Shown in pieces: positions 55,536 to 63,773 of a DNA stretch of 64,000 nucleotides (within the stretch, counting starts at the first letter, position 1; every line of letters begins with the position of its first letter). The notes beneath the pieces were generated by a model. That model was not told the origin of the DNA. It did not search any database and was given only the letters and a program-made list of their open reading frames with translations. Source of the DNA: Burkholderiaceae bacterium (GTDB lineage Bacteria > Pseudomonadota > Gammaproteobacteria > Burkholderiales > Burkholderiaceae_C); NCBI GenBank assembly GCA_919902775.1, contig CAKKRJ010000001.1:235133-299132 (forward strand), written 5' to 3'. The position numbers and the translations under genes were made by a program.

Positions 55536-56798
55536 ATGGCTTTGATCGTTCACAAATACGGCGGCACCTCGATGGGCTCGACCGAGCGCATCCGCAATGT
55601 CGCCAAGCGCGTGGCCAAGTGGGCACGCGCTGGCCACCAAATCGTGGTGGTCCCCAGCGCCATGAGCGGTGAGACCAACCGCTTGCTGGGCCTGGCCAAA
55701 GAGCTGGCCCCCGCCAAACCCGGCGACGCCTACAGCCGCGAGCTCGACATGCTGGCCTCCACCGGCGAGCAAGCCTCCTCGGCCCTGCTGGCCATTGCAC
55801 TGCAAGCCGAAGGCCAACCTTCGATCAGTTACGCCGGTTGGCAAGTGGCCATCAAGACCAACAGCGCCTTCACCAAGGCCCGCATCGAGTCGATCGATGA
55901 CGCGCGTGTGATGGCCGACTTGAACGCAGGCAAGGTCGTCATCATCACGGGCTTTCAGGGTGTGGACGACCAAGGCAACATCACCACGCTTGGCCGTGGC
56001 GGCTCTGACACCTCGGCCGTGGCCGTGGCGGCAGCCCTCAAAGCCGACGAATGTCTGATTTACACCGACGTGGACGGCGTCTACACCACCGACCCGCGCG
56101 TGGTGCCCGAAGCCCGTCGCTTGGCCAAGGTCAGCTTTGAAGAGATGCTGGAGATGGCATCGCTCGGCTCCAAGGTTTTGCAAATTCGCTCGGTCGAATT
56201 TGCGGGCAAATACAAAGTGCCCATGCGTGTGCTGTCGAGCTTCACGCCCTGGGACATCGACATCCATGAAGAAGCCGCATCTGGCACCCTGATCACTTTT
56301 GAGGAAGACGAACAAATGGAACAAGCCATCGTTTCCGGCATCGCATTCAACCGCGACGAAGCCAAAATTTCCGTGTTGGGCGTGCCCGACAAGCCTGGCA
56401 TTGCCTACCAAATTTTGGGCGCTGTGGCCGATGCCAATATCGAAGTGGACGTGATCATCCAGAACCTGAGCAAAGACGGCAAGACCGACTTCAGCTTCAC
56501 GGTGCACCGCAACGACTACGCCAAGACCATTGATTTGCTCAAGGAAAAAGTGCTGCCCGCACTGGGCGCGGCCGATGTGACTGGCGACGCCAAGATCTGC
56601 AAGGTGTCGATTGTCGGTATCGGCATGCGCAGCCATGTGGGCGTGGCCAGCAAGATGTTCCGCAGCTTGAGCGAAGAGGGCATCAACATCCAGATGATTT
56701 CCACCTCTGAAATCAAGACCTCGGTCGTGATCGATGAAAAATACATGGAATTGGCGGTGCGTGCCCTGCACAAAGCCTTCGATCTGGACCAAGCCTAA
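55536..56798 (+). CDS. lysC: Aspartate kinase
   Basis: The protein has 420 residues. The kinase motif KYGGTSMG (7-14), the aspartate-binding GRGGSDTSAVAVAAAL (about 165-180) and two ACT domains (about 265-330 and 345-410) are visible. It starts the lysine, methionine and threonine pathway and is feedback-inhibited through the ACT domains. A TACAAT -10-like element is at 55437, but no matching -35 is at normal spacing. Confidence 0.97.
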   Translation: MALIVHKYGGTSMGSTERIRNVAKRVAKWARAGHQIVVVPSAMSGETNRLLGLAKELAPAKPGDAYSRELDMLASTGEQASSALLAIALQAEGQPSISYAGWQVAIKTNSAFTKARIESIDDARVMADLNAGKVVIITGFQGVDDQGNITTLGRGGSDTSAVAVAAALKADECLIYTDVDGVYTTDPRVVPEARRLAKVSFEEMLEMASLGSKVLQIRSVEFAGKYKVPMRVLSSFTPWDIDIHEEAASGTLITFEEDEQMEQAIVSGIAFNRDEAKISVLGVPDKPGIAYQILGAVADANIEVDVIIQNLSKDGKTDFSFTVHRNDYAKTIDLLKEKVLPALGAADVTGDAKICKVSIVGIGMRSHVGVASKMFRSLSEEGINIQMISTSEIKTSVVIDEKYMELAVRALHKAFDLDQA

Positions 56799-56806
56799 GT
56801 TATAAT
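56778..56806 (+). promoter_or_regulatory. Promoter of tRNA-Ser
   Basis: A perfect TATAAT (56801-56806) lies 10 bp before the tRNA-Ser gene. TTCGAT, a weak -35, is 17 bp upstream within the last lysC codons. The tRNA can thus be made independently of lysC. Confidence 0.6.
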
Positions 56807-56816
56807 TTGACCCACT

Positions 56817-56909
56817 GGAAACGTGACCGAGTGGCCGAAGGTGCTCCCCTGCTAAGGGAGTATGGGGTGTAGAGCCTCATCGAGGGTTCGAATCCCTCCG
56901 TTTCCGCCA
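56817..56909 (+). tRNA. tRNA-Ser (anticodon GCT)
   Basis: This is a class II tRNA with a long variable arm. The acceptor stem is GGAAACG/CGTTTCC, and the anticodon stem CTCCC/GGGAG closes the loop CTGCTAA, giving GCT. The T-arm has GGTTCGAATCC, and CCA is encoded. It decodes AGC and AGU. Confidence 0.97.
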
Positions 56910-56917
56910 AGACTGAA

Positions 56918-56953
56918 CCCTGAGTAGTTGATCTACTTGGGGTTTTTTCTTTT
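56918..56953 (+). terminator. Intrinsic terminator after tRNA-Ser
   Basis: CCCTGAGTAG-TTGAT-CTACTTGGGG forms a 10 bp stem with two G-T pairs, followed by TTTTTTCTTTT. Confidence 0.88.
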
Positions 56954-56991
56954 GTGCCGTCTTAAAGTGATATTCGCCAAGCCAGACGCAT

Positions 56992-57885
56992 TCAATGCAG
57001 GCTGCGCGCCAGCAAGGCCCAAAGTTCCTGCGCGGCTTGACTGAGTTCGGTTTCAGGGCGGCGAATCAAGGCGATTTCGCGGCGGAGTACGGGTGCTGTC
57101 AGTGGGCGCATGACAAGGTCTGGCGCTCGGGCATCCAGGGCCATGCGTGGCAGGACACCCACCACTTGTGCATTGCGCAGGAATCCGATCATGGTCGACA
57201 GGTGTTCTACCTCATCAAACCATGGGAGCGTGATACCCGCCCGCAACAGCGCGCTGTCAATGAGATCGCGGTTGGCACTGCTGCGTCCCAGACCGACAGG
57301 TTTCCACTTCGCCAGTTCACGCCAGTTCAGCGTTTTTATATTCGCCAAAGGGTGGTCTGGGGAAACGGCCACAACGAAGGGGTCTTGCGCCACACGCTGT
57401 ATCACCAGATCGGCCATGTTGCCGTTCAAGACCGTGACGCCAAACTCGGCTTCTCGGTTGATCACGGATTGGGTCACGCGCTGCCCCGTGTCATCGCGCA
57501 CATGCAGGCGAACGTTCGGGTAGGTCTGCCTGAATTGACCCAGCACGGTGGGCAGCCGGCTGTAGGCGACGGTGGTCAGACACGCCAATGTGACCCTGCC
57601 GGATTCTCCGTGCGCCTGTCGGTAGGCGTCCTCTACAGACTGGTCCAGCTGAGGCAAAACGATCAGGGCCTGGTTGGCCAACGATTGCCCGAGCGCGGAC
57701 AAAGCCACTCGGCGCGAGGTGCGCTCGACCAGCCGTGCGCCGACGGCCTCCTCGAGTTGGGTGATGCGCCGGCTGAAAGCCGATTGCGTGATGAACAAGG
57801 TTTCAGCGGCGCGGACAAAGCTTCCGTGCTGCGCCAGTGCCAGCAAGGCACGCAGGTCATCGATGCGGTAATTGATGCGATTCAT
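56992..57885 (-). CDS. LysR-family transcription regulator
   Basis: The protein has 297 residues. The N-terminal winged helix is about 8-65 (FVRAAETLFITQSAFSRRITQLE), and the effector-binding periplasmic-like fold covers 92-295. It is divergent from the tautomerase-like/hydrolase/Bug genes with 90 bp between, the standard LysR layout, so it probably controls them. The ligand is unknown. Confidence 0.93.
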   Translation of the reverse strand: MNRINYRIDDLRALLALAQHGSFVRAAETLFITQSAFSRRITQLEEAVGARLVERTSRRVALSALGQSLANQALIVLPQLDQSVEDAYRQAHGESGRVTLACLTTVAYSRLPTVLGQFRQTYPNVRLHVRDDTGQRVTQSVINREAEFGVTVLNGNMADLVIQRVAQDPFVVAVSPDHPLANIKTLNWRELAKWKPVGLGRSSANRDLIDSALLRAGITLPWFDEVEHLSTMIGFLRNAQVVGVLPRMALDARAPDLVMRPLTAPVLRREIALIRRPETELSQAAQELWALLARSLH

Positions 57886-57975
57886 GCATCGATCCTCAAG
57901 AAAAACTCACTTTACCTCACGGATGGGGTGGTGAAGAATGCAGGCTTCTTTCGGCCCCCATTCAGGTTTTTTTGC

Positions 57976-58299
57976 ATGCCCGTGATCAAGATTTTTTGTC
58001 CACAACGCCCCGATGCCCAGGCCTGCGATGGTCTGGCCCAATCACTGCGTGCGCTGTGCCTGGACCCTTTTGGGGCACAGCCCCATGCCATCGAGGTCTT
58101 GCTGATCGAAGGCGTGCACAACCTGCATGGCCTGCCAGTGTTTGTCGAGATCCACTACCGCGATCGACCGGACCGTCACGGTGAGGTCTTGGCGCAATTT
58201 CTGCAGGGCGTAGACCTTGCCGTGCAAGCCGCCTTTGGCCAGCCCCCCAGGATCCGCAGCTATGCGGTCGACCAGCGCATTTTGGGGGCGGTGCGCTGA
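57976..58299 (+). CDS. Small tautomerase-like protein
   Basis: The protein has 107 residues. It begins MPVIKIFCPQ, so after Met removal Pro1 would be N-terminal, as in the tautomerase superfamily, and a hydrophobic strand follows. HGLPVFVEIHYRDRPDR (about 52-68) has Arg residues that could serve catalysis. Family membership is not certain. The hydrolase ATG overlaps its stop by one base (TGATG), so they are coupled. Confidence 0.6.
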   Translation: MPVIKIFCPQRPDAQACDGLAQSLRALCLDPFGAQPHAIEVLLIEGVHNLHGLPVFVEIHYRDRPDRHGEVLAQFLQGVDLAVQAAFGQPPRIRSYAVDQRILGAVR

Positions 58300-59270
58300 T
58301 GGACCGCGACCCGTCAAGCAGCGGCAAGCTGCACCTGCGTGCGGTGGGCAGTTTCCATGTGGGCGGCCAGCGCCAGACGCTGCAGGGTCTGCCGGTCGAG
58401 CAGATCCGTCTGGCCGTGGGCGCCCCGGCGCGCAGCGTGGACCCCAACGGCAGCTACATCAGCGGCCAAATGTATGTGCAGTATTTTTTGCAGCAAAACC
58501 CGGTTTGCCCCTGGCCCCTGGTCTTGTGGCATGGCGGTGGCATGACCGGCGCCAACTGGGAATCGACCCCGGATGGGCGGCCTGGCTGGTTGCAGCGTTT
58601 GCTGGAGTCTGGCTGGGATGTGTATGTGTGTGACGCGGTGGAGCGCGGCCGCGCGGGCTGGTCGCGTTGGCCTGAAATTTACCAACAAGCGCCCTTGTTC
58701 CGAACCCTGGAGGAGGGATGGGATATGTTCCGCATCGGGCCGCCCTTGGACGGTATCAACGACGGTCTGAGCGCACATCCGGGACAACAATTTCCCGTGG
58801 ATGCATTCGAGGCGTTTGCCGCTCAGTGGGTGCCCCGTTGGGCCGACCATGAGGCCATCACCCTGCAGGCCTACCAAGCCTTGCTCCAAAAGATCGGTCC
58901 CTGCGCCGTGGTGGCGCACAGCCAGGGGGGCGGGCTGGCCCTGAGCCTGGCCGCACGCTGTCCGGCGCTGTTCAAAGCGGTGGTGGCCATCGAACCCTCG
59001 GGTGCCCCTGATCAACTCCCCCCTGCAGGCACCTGCCCGCCCTGCTTGATGGTCTGGGGTGACCATGTGGCAGGTCATCCCATCTGGCGCACATACCGAG
59101 AGCGCGTCGATCAGCATGCGCAAGCGCTGAAGCGCCAGGGTGCCCAAGTCACGCAGCTGGACCTGCCGGCGCAGGGCATCCAGGGCAACTCGCATTTCCC
59201 CATGCTGGACCGCAACAGTGACCAAGTGCTTGAACAGATCTTGCACTGGCTTCATCCCCTGATTTCTTAA
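58299..59270 (+). CDS. Alpha/beta hydrolase
   Basis: The protein has 323 residues. The oxyanion-hole HGGG (78-81), the nucleophile Ser208 in AHSQGGG, an acid candidate in WGDH and a His in GNSHFPM near the C-terminus give a full triad. There is no signal peptide. The substrate is unknown. Context suggests an ester that reaches the cell through the Bug-type receptor encoded next to it. Confidence 0.88.
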   Translation: MDRDPSSSGKLHLRAVGSFHVGGQRQTLQGLPVEQIRLAVGAPARSVDPNGSYISGQMYVQYFLQQNPVCPWPLVLWHGGGMTGANWESTPDGRPGWLQRLLESGWDVYVCDAVERGRAGWSRWPEIYQQAPLFRTLEEGWDMFRIGPPLDGINDGLSAHPGQQFPVDAFEAFAAQWVPRWADHEAITLQAYQALLQKIGPCAVVAHSQGGGLALSLAARCPALFKAVVAIEPSGAPDQLPPAGTCPPCLMVWGDHVAGHPIWRTYRERVDQHAQALKRQGAQVTQLDLPAQGIQGNSHFPMLDRNSDQVLEQILHWLHPLIS

Positions 59271-59289
59271 CGACAACGGAGCACATGAC

Positions 59290-60261
59290 ATGAAACGACT
59301 GAACTTTTTGCGGCTGGCCTTGGCCGCGACCTTGTCCACCTGTTGGTTGAACGCGGGGGCCCAGTCGCGCGACTGGCCTCAGGCACCGATGAAGATCATC
59401 GTGCCCTTCGGGGCGGGCAGTGGGGCCGATCAGGTGGCCCGATTCGTGGGGCTAGAGTTGACCAAAGCACTCGGCCAGCCCGTGGTGATCGACAACAAAC
59501 CGGGCGCGGGCGGCAACATCGGCGCCAGCGCAGCGGCCCGCTCGGCACCCGATGGGCTGACCCTGTTCTTGACCACCAACACCACGCAGGCCGCCAACCC
59601 CTTCCTGTACAAGCAGCTGCCGTATGACCCCATCAAGGACTTTGTGCCCATCGGCCGCATCGCCAACACGCCGGCATTGCTGGTGGTGCACCCTGCCGTG
59701 CCAGCGAACAACCTGAGCGAGCTGATGGCCTTGGCCAAATCCAAACCCGGCAAGCTTTCTTACGCTTCAGGCAGTGCGGGCACCTTGGTGCCGGGTGCCA
59801 TGCTGAGCTTTGAAGCGGACGTCGAGATGGTCCATGTGCCCTACAAATCCATTCCCGATGGCCTCAAGGACGTGATGGCCGGCACCGTCGACATGATGTT
59901 CACCGACATGGCCACGGGCTCGGTCCAGGTGAAGGCGGGCCGCGTCAAAGCGCTGGGCGTGAGCAGTGCCAAACCCTCGGCGCTGATGCCCGAGGTGCCG
60001 GCCATTGCCAGCACCCTCAAGGGATTTGAACTCCTGGCCTGGTACGCCATGTATGCCCCGGCCGGTACGCCTCAGGTCGTGGTTGATCGACTCAACCAGG
60101 TCATCGTCACGGCCATGGCCAAGCCCGACATGATCGGCAAATTCTCTGCCTTGGGGCTCGAACCCATGACCAGCACACCCAAGCAATTGGCCGAATTCAA
60201 TCTCAGCGAACTCGAAAAATGGGGCCGTGTGATCAAGAAGACCGGTGCCACGCCGCAGTGA
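59290..60261 (+). CDS. Bug-family periplasmic solute-binding protein
   Basis: The protein has 323 residues. A signal peptide (about 1-25) is followed by PMKIIVPFGAGSGADQVARF, the Bug/TctC N-terminal pattern, and VVIDNKPGAGGNIGA (about 69-83). It binds carboxylated or small organic solutes for tripartite tricarboxylate transporters. No TctA or TctB gene is near. It follows the hydrolase by 19 bp with a ribosome site (ACGGAG). Confidence 0.93.
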   Translation: MKRLNFLRLALAATLSTCWLNAGAQSRDWPQAPMKIIVPFGAGSGADQVARFVGLELTKALGQPVVIDNKPGAGGNIGASAAARSAPDGLTLFLTTNTTQAANPFLYKQLPYDPIKDFVPIGRIANTPALLVVHPAVPANNLSELMALAKSKPGKLSYASGSAGTLVPGAMLSFEADVEMVHVPYKSIPDGLKDVMAGTVDMMFTDMATGSVQVKAGRVKALGVSSAKPSALMPEVPAIASTLKGFELLAWYAMYAPAGTPQVVVDRLNQVIVTAMAKPDMIGKFSALGLEPMTSTPKQLAEFNLSELEKWGRVIKKTGATPQ

Positions 60262-60439
60262 GTTGGGCGCAGACCCCTGGGCGAGCAGGCGTTTGAATCT
60301 CCGTCCACACACAAAAAACTGCTACGGCCCGCGCCAGTCTGTCCCGGGTACCAACGGTGTTGTCATGGGGGGCTTTTGCGCTGTTTTTTTCTCAGGTGTT
60401 CAGTCTTAAAATACGTGTTTTCACCCTTGTGACCTCCGC

Positions 60440-60772
60440 ATGAACCGTTTTGTTTGTCTTTTGTGGTGCCTGGCATCCTTGGGCGCATCGGCTCAAGCAC
60501 AGGATGCGTTGCTGGATTACTCGCTGGTGGCCCCGCCCGTTGTCGAGCAGCGAAAAATTGCACAGCCGGTGGTTCAGTGGCTCACCCGACCCGATGCGCC
60601 TGATCACTGTGCGCAAATCAAGGACCACGATGGTTTTGCGGTGTGGAAAGAGGGTTGTGTTTATTGGTCACTGGCGCAGTCCACTTGCACCATCGTGACC
60701 ACGGGGAACACCACGCATTCACAAGTGGGTCGCTTGTTTATTTTGTGTCTGACCTCGGGAGATCCCGCATGA
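60440..60772 (+). CDS. Exported four-cysteine protein, paralogue A
   Basis: The protein has 110 residues. A signal peptide (about 1-21, ASAQAQ) is followed by a domain with Cys57, Cys73, Cys83 and Cys103. The spacing of the last three (C-x9-C-x19-C) and the motifs CVYW and CTIVTT match the next protein. The position of the HExxH in its neighbour is occupied by RLFIL here. No named family is recognised. It starts an overlapping three-gene run with the next two genes. Confidence 0.7.
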   Translation: MNRFVCLLWCLASLGASAQAQDALLDYSLVAPPVVEQRKIAQPVVQWLTRPDAPDHCAQIKDHDGFAVWKEGCVYWSLAQSTCTIVTTGNTTHSQVGRLFILCLTSGDPA

Positions 60773-61176
60773 AGGTCGTTCGCGCTGTGGGTCTGTGGGC
60801 GGTTGGGGTGTCCTGTTTGTGGGGCGCTGGGCTGACGGCTGTGCTGGCGCAAACGGAGGATGTCAATGACATGCCCGGGGCCAGCATCGTGCGCAGGTTC
60901 CGGCCTCCGCAGGTGGACCTGGTGCGTTTTCAACCCATGCCTGCAGATCACCGCTTGCTCAATGAACCCAAAATCAAATTGCTCGCCCGCAAGGACGGCT
61001 ATGAGTTTTGCTCCCGGATCACGGGCGCGCCCATCAGCGCGACCTCGCGCCCCATGGCCTGCGCCTACTGGAACGTGAAACGACGGGAATGCACCGTGGT
61101 GACCCCTGAGGTGACCGGTTTCAACTATGTGGGGCACGAGGTACGCCATTGCTTCGAGGGTGCATTCCATGATTGA
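60769..61176 (+). CDS. Exported four-cysteine protein, paralogue B, with HExxH
   Basis: The protein has 135 residues. A signal peptide (about 1-28, ending LAQT) is followed by Cys81, Cys98, Cys108 and Cys128. CAYW, CTVVT and VG align with paralogue A without gaps from the second Cys on. HEVRH (123-127), followed by His at 134, is a possible metal site. Metallopeptidase activity is only a hypothesis, since the domain is very short. The ATG overlaps the previous stop by four bases. Confidence 0.75.
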   Translation: MKVVRAVGLWAVGVSCLWGAGLTAVLAQTEDVNDMPGASIVRRFRPPQVDLVRFQPMPADHRLLNEPKIKLLARKDGYEFCSRITGAPISATSRPMACAYWNVKRRECTVVTPEVTGFNYVGHEVRHCFEGAFHD

Positions 61177-61999
61177 TGCGCCTGTCCTTGCCGTTCCCCG
61201 CATGCGCAGCCTCGACCGCCGCCAGTGTCTCAAGATGGCGCTGGGCCTGGCGTGGGCAGGCCCAGCGGTAACGACCTCTGCGCAAAGCATCAAGCCGCGC
61301 ATGAAGGTGGGTTTCATTGCCCACTATCAGCCTTACAGCTTTCTACAAGCAGACGGCAGCCTGACCGGTTTTGATGTGGAGGTGGTCAAGGCTTTGCTGG
61401 ACGCGTCGGGGTTTGAGATGGTGCCGGTGACTGACAGCTTGACCCAGTTGCGCAAAAAGTTGCGCGACAGCGAGATTGATTTCATCGGCAACCAACTGCT
61501 GCGCACACCCGAAAACCGCCGCCAATTCGACTTTGTGAATTCGTACGCCACGATCCAATTGGTCACCGTGTTGCACGAAGACGATGACCGTGATTTTTTG
61601 AGTCTGGAAAACTTTTTGGGCAAAAACCTCGGCGTGTTGTCCAACACCGGGATCGATGAGCAGGCGCGGGGTGTGTTGGGCAAAACGGTGCGGGGCTTCG
61701 AGCGCATCGAAGATGCCTTGCGCGCACTGGCCGAGCGCAAGCTGGATGCGGTGCTGGAGGAGAACCTGATCGCTGAGTACTTCATCGAGCGCGATGAATT
61801 GCCGCTGAAAGTGGGCACGCCTTTTGCGGCCCCGATTCGCGCGGGGCTGGCTGTGCCCAAAGGGAACAAGAACCTGGAAAACCGTTTGAACGAAGCGGTC
61901 AAAAACCTGGTCAAGGCGCCGCGCTTCAAGGCCATCTCTAGTCGCTGGTTTGGCTACGATGTCAGCCGTCCCCGGGTCTCCTTCGCCACAGGCGTTTGA
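61169..61999 (+). CDS. Periplasmic solute-binding protein (SBP family 3-like), Tat-type leader
   Basis: The protein has 276 residues. The leader has DRRQCLKMALGL near 17-28, close to a twin-arginine motif with Cys in place of Phe. The mature part is a family 3 solute-binding fold with QPYSFLQADGSLTGFDVEVVKALL near 50-73. Such proteins bind amino acids or small polar ligands. No permease or ATPase gene is adjacent. The ATG overlaps paralogue B by eight bases, tying the three genes together. ATG 61202 is an alternative start that keeps the leader. Confidence 0.87.
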   Translation: MIDAPVLAVPRMRSLDRRQCLKMALGLAWAGPAVTTSAQSIKPRMKVGFIAHYQPYSFLQADGSLTGFDVEVVKALLDASGFEMVPVTDSLTQLRKKLRDSEIDFIGNQLLRTPENRRQFDFVNSYATIQLVTVLHEDDDRDFLSLENFLGKNLGVLSNTGIDEQARGVLGKTVRGFERIEDALRALAERKLDAVLEENLIAEYFIERDELPLKVGTPFAAPIRAGLAVPKGNKNLENRLNEAVKNLVKAPRFKAISSRWFGYDVSRPRVSFATGV

Positions 62000-62061
62000 T
62001 GTCCGGGCGCGTGTGACCCCTGCGCGTTTCACGCGGTCTTGAGCCTCGGTAAGATCCTGGC

Positions 62062-63567
62062 ATGCCTTTATCTGTACCTTCTGAAGTGACGGGTCTGCCC
62101 ACGGATGCCCAGAGCATCCTCAATCTGGCGGCCAAGTCCTTGTTTGATGTTTTCGCGCACGCCAGCGAAGGCATGCTGTTGGTGGACCGTTCGGGTTGTG
62201 TGGTCTGGATCAACGACCAATACCGCCGCTTTTTGCCCGCTTTGGGCTTTGCCAACGAACAGGCGTTTGTCGGGCAACCTGTGGCGCAGGTGGTTCAAAA
62301 CACCCAAATGCAGCGGGTGCTGGAGACAGGCAAGCCGATCCTGATCGATTTGCTCACCAACAAGGCGGGTACGTTTGTGGTGAGCCGCTTTCCATTGCAC
62401 GATGCTGCCGGGCTGGTGATTGGTGCTTTGGGTGTGGTGTTGTTTGACCAGGCCCAGTCGAATCTGCAGCCTTTTTTGGCCAAGTTTTCCTTGATGCAGC
62501 GCGAGTTGGACGAAGCCCGCGATGCCTTGGCTGTGCAGCGGCGTGCGGGAGCCGGCTTGCGTCAGGCACGGCACAGTTTCGCCAGCTTCATCGGTGCCAG
62601 CGCGGCGGTGGTTGCACTCAAACGCCAGGCCCGCAGGGCGGCGCAGTCCAGCAGCCCGGTGCTGCTGTTGGGCGAGACAGGCACCGGCAAAGAGCTGTTG
62701 GCGCACGCGATCCATGCCGCTTCGCCACGGGCCAAGGGCCCCTTGGTCAGTGTGAACATTGCCGCCGTGCCAGAGACCTTGCTGGAGGCCGAGTTCTTTG
62801 GTGTCGCCCCGGGTGCGTACACCGGCGCCGACCGCAAAGGGCGCGATGGCAAATTCAGGCTGGCCGATGGCGGCACCTTGTTTCTGGATGAAATTGGCGA
62901 CATGCCTTTGGCTTTGCAAGCCAAACTGCTGCGGGCCTTGCAAGAGGGTGAGATCGAACCCTTGGGCTCCAACCGCTTGGTGTCTTTTGACGTCCGTGTG
63001 GTGGCGGCCACCTCGCGTGATCTGGCGCGTCTGGTGCAGGCCGGCCAGTTTCGGGAAGATTTGTATTACCGCCTGAATGTGTTGCCTTTGCGGGTGCCCC
63101 CTTTGCGGGAGCGGGCCACGGACATCCCGGCGTTGCTGGAGGTGCTGGCGGAAGACCTGGCCTTGCGCAGCGATCTGCCGCACCCCGAGTTCAGCGCACA
63201 AGCCGTGGCCTTGCTGTCGGCCCAGCACTGGCGTGGCAATGTGCGCGAACTGCGCAACGTCATTGAGCAGCTGCTGCTGCGCAGTGACACCGGTGTGATC
63301 GGCGCCGCCGAGGTGGAGTCGGTGTTGCGTGAGTCGGGCTTGAGCCAGATTTCACCGGCACCGCTGCCAGAACCCGTGGCGGCCAGTGCGCTCTTGCCTC
63401 TGGAGGCCGAGTTGCTGCGCCAACCTTTGGCGCAGCAGGTGCAGACACTGGAGCGCATGGCGGTGGCCAAGGCCCTTGAGTTGACGCGGGGCAACAAAGT
63501 CGCGGCGGCCAAAATGCTGGGCATGTCCCGCGCCAAGCTGTACCAGAGGCTGTCGGATGCGCTCTAG
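62062..63567 (+). CDS. Sigma-54-dependent activator with PAS-type sensor domain
   Basis: The protein has 501 residues. The N-terminal PAS-like sensor (about 30-130) and a linker helix are followed by the AAA+ domain with Walker A GETGTGKE (204-211), the sigma-54 loop GAYTGA (251-256, Tyr for the usual Phe) and Walker B FLDEIGD (274-280). The C-terminal Fis-type helix-turn-helix is about 475-500 (GNKVAAAKMLGMSRAKLYQR). It drives open-complex formation at -24/-12 promoters. Two dyads and such a promoter lie directly downstream of its own stop, so the target appears to be the next gene. Confidence 0.93.
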   Translation: MPLSVPSEVTGLPTDAQSILNLAAKSLFDVFAHASEGMLLVDRSGCVVWINDQYRRFLPALGFANEQAFVGQPVAQVVQNTQMQRVLETGKPILIDLLTNKAGTFVVSRFPLHDAAGLVIGALGVVLFDQAQSNLQPFLAKFSLMQRELDEARDALAVQRRAGAGLRQARHSFASFIGASAAVVALKRQARRAAQSSSPVLLLGETGTGKELLAHAIHAASPRAKGPLVSVNIAAVPETLLEAEFFGVAPGAYTGADRKGRDGKFRLADGGTLFLDEIGDMPLALQAKLLRALQEGEIEPLGSNRLVSFDVRVVAATSRDLARLVQAGQFREDLYYRLNVLPLRVPPLRERATDIPALLEVLAEDLALRSDLPHPEFSAQAVALLSAQHWRGNVRELRNVIEQLLLRSDTGVIGAAEVESVLRESGLSQISPAPLPEPVAASALLPLEAELLRQPLAQQVQTLERMAVAKALELTRGNKVAAAKMLGMSRAKLYQRLSDAL

Positions 63568-63570
63568 ATG

Positions 63571-63630
63571 TGTCTGATGTTCAGGCATCTGTATTTTTAT
63601 TGGGCATATTCACTGCCTGAAAGTCAGGCA
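63571..63630. promoter_or_regulatory. Two 17-bp dyads, candidate upstream activator sites
   Basis: Site 1 (63571-63587) is TGTCTGA-TGT-TCAGGCA and site 2 (63614-63630) is TGCCTGA-AAG-TCAGGCA, a perfect dyad. They share 13 of 14 arm bases. Their centres are 43 bp apart, about four helical turns, and site 2 is centred about 115 bp before the predicted transcript start. This is the arrangement expected for binding sites of an NtrC-type activator. Confidence 0.7.
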
Positions 63631-63710
63631 AATTTACTTGCTGGCACAAGTTGGAACAGAAAATCTCAATGGTGACAAGGGTTTAGAGTGAGGTCGTTGC
63701 GGGTCTTGGC

Positions 63711-63726
63711 GGGCACGGCTTGTGCA
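63711..63726 (+). promoter_or_regulatory. Sigma-54 (-24/-12) promoter of ABC binding-protein gene
   Basis: GGGCACGGCTTGTGCA matches TGGCACG-N4-TTGCA with two changes, keeping the invariant GG and GC at correct distance. The predicted start near 63737 leaves a leader of about 37 nt. No other promoter is seen in this gap. Confidence 0.62.
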
Positions 63727-63773
63727 AAGGGTTTAAGGTGACATCTGCACGATCATTCCCACAGGAGACCCAC

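Noticed and set aside
56817..56953. tRNA-Ser as an integration site for a mobile element
   Set aside because: No integrase gene and no direct repeat of the tRNA 3' end was seen downstream.
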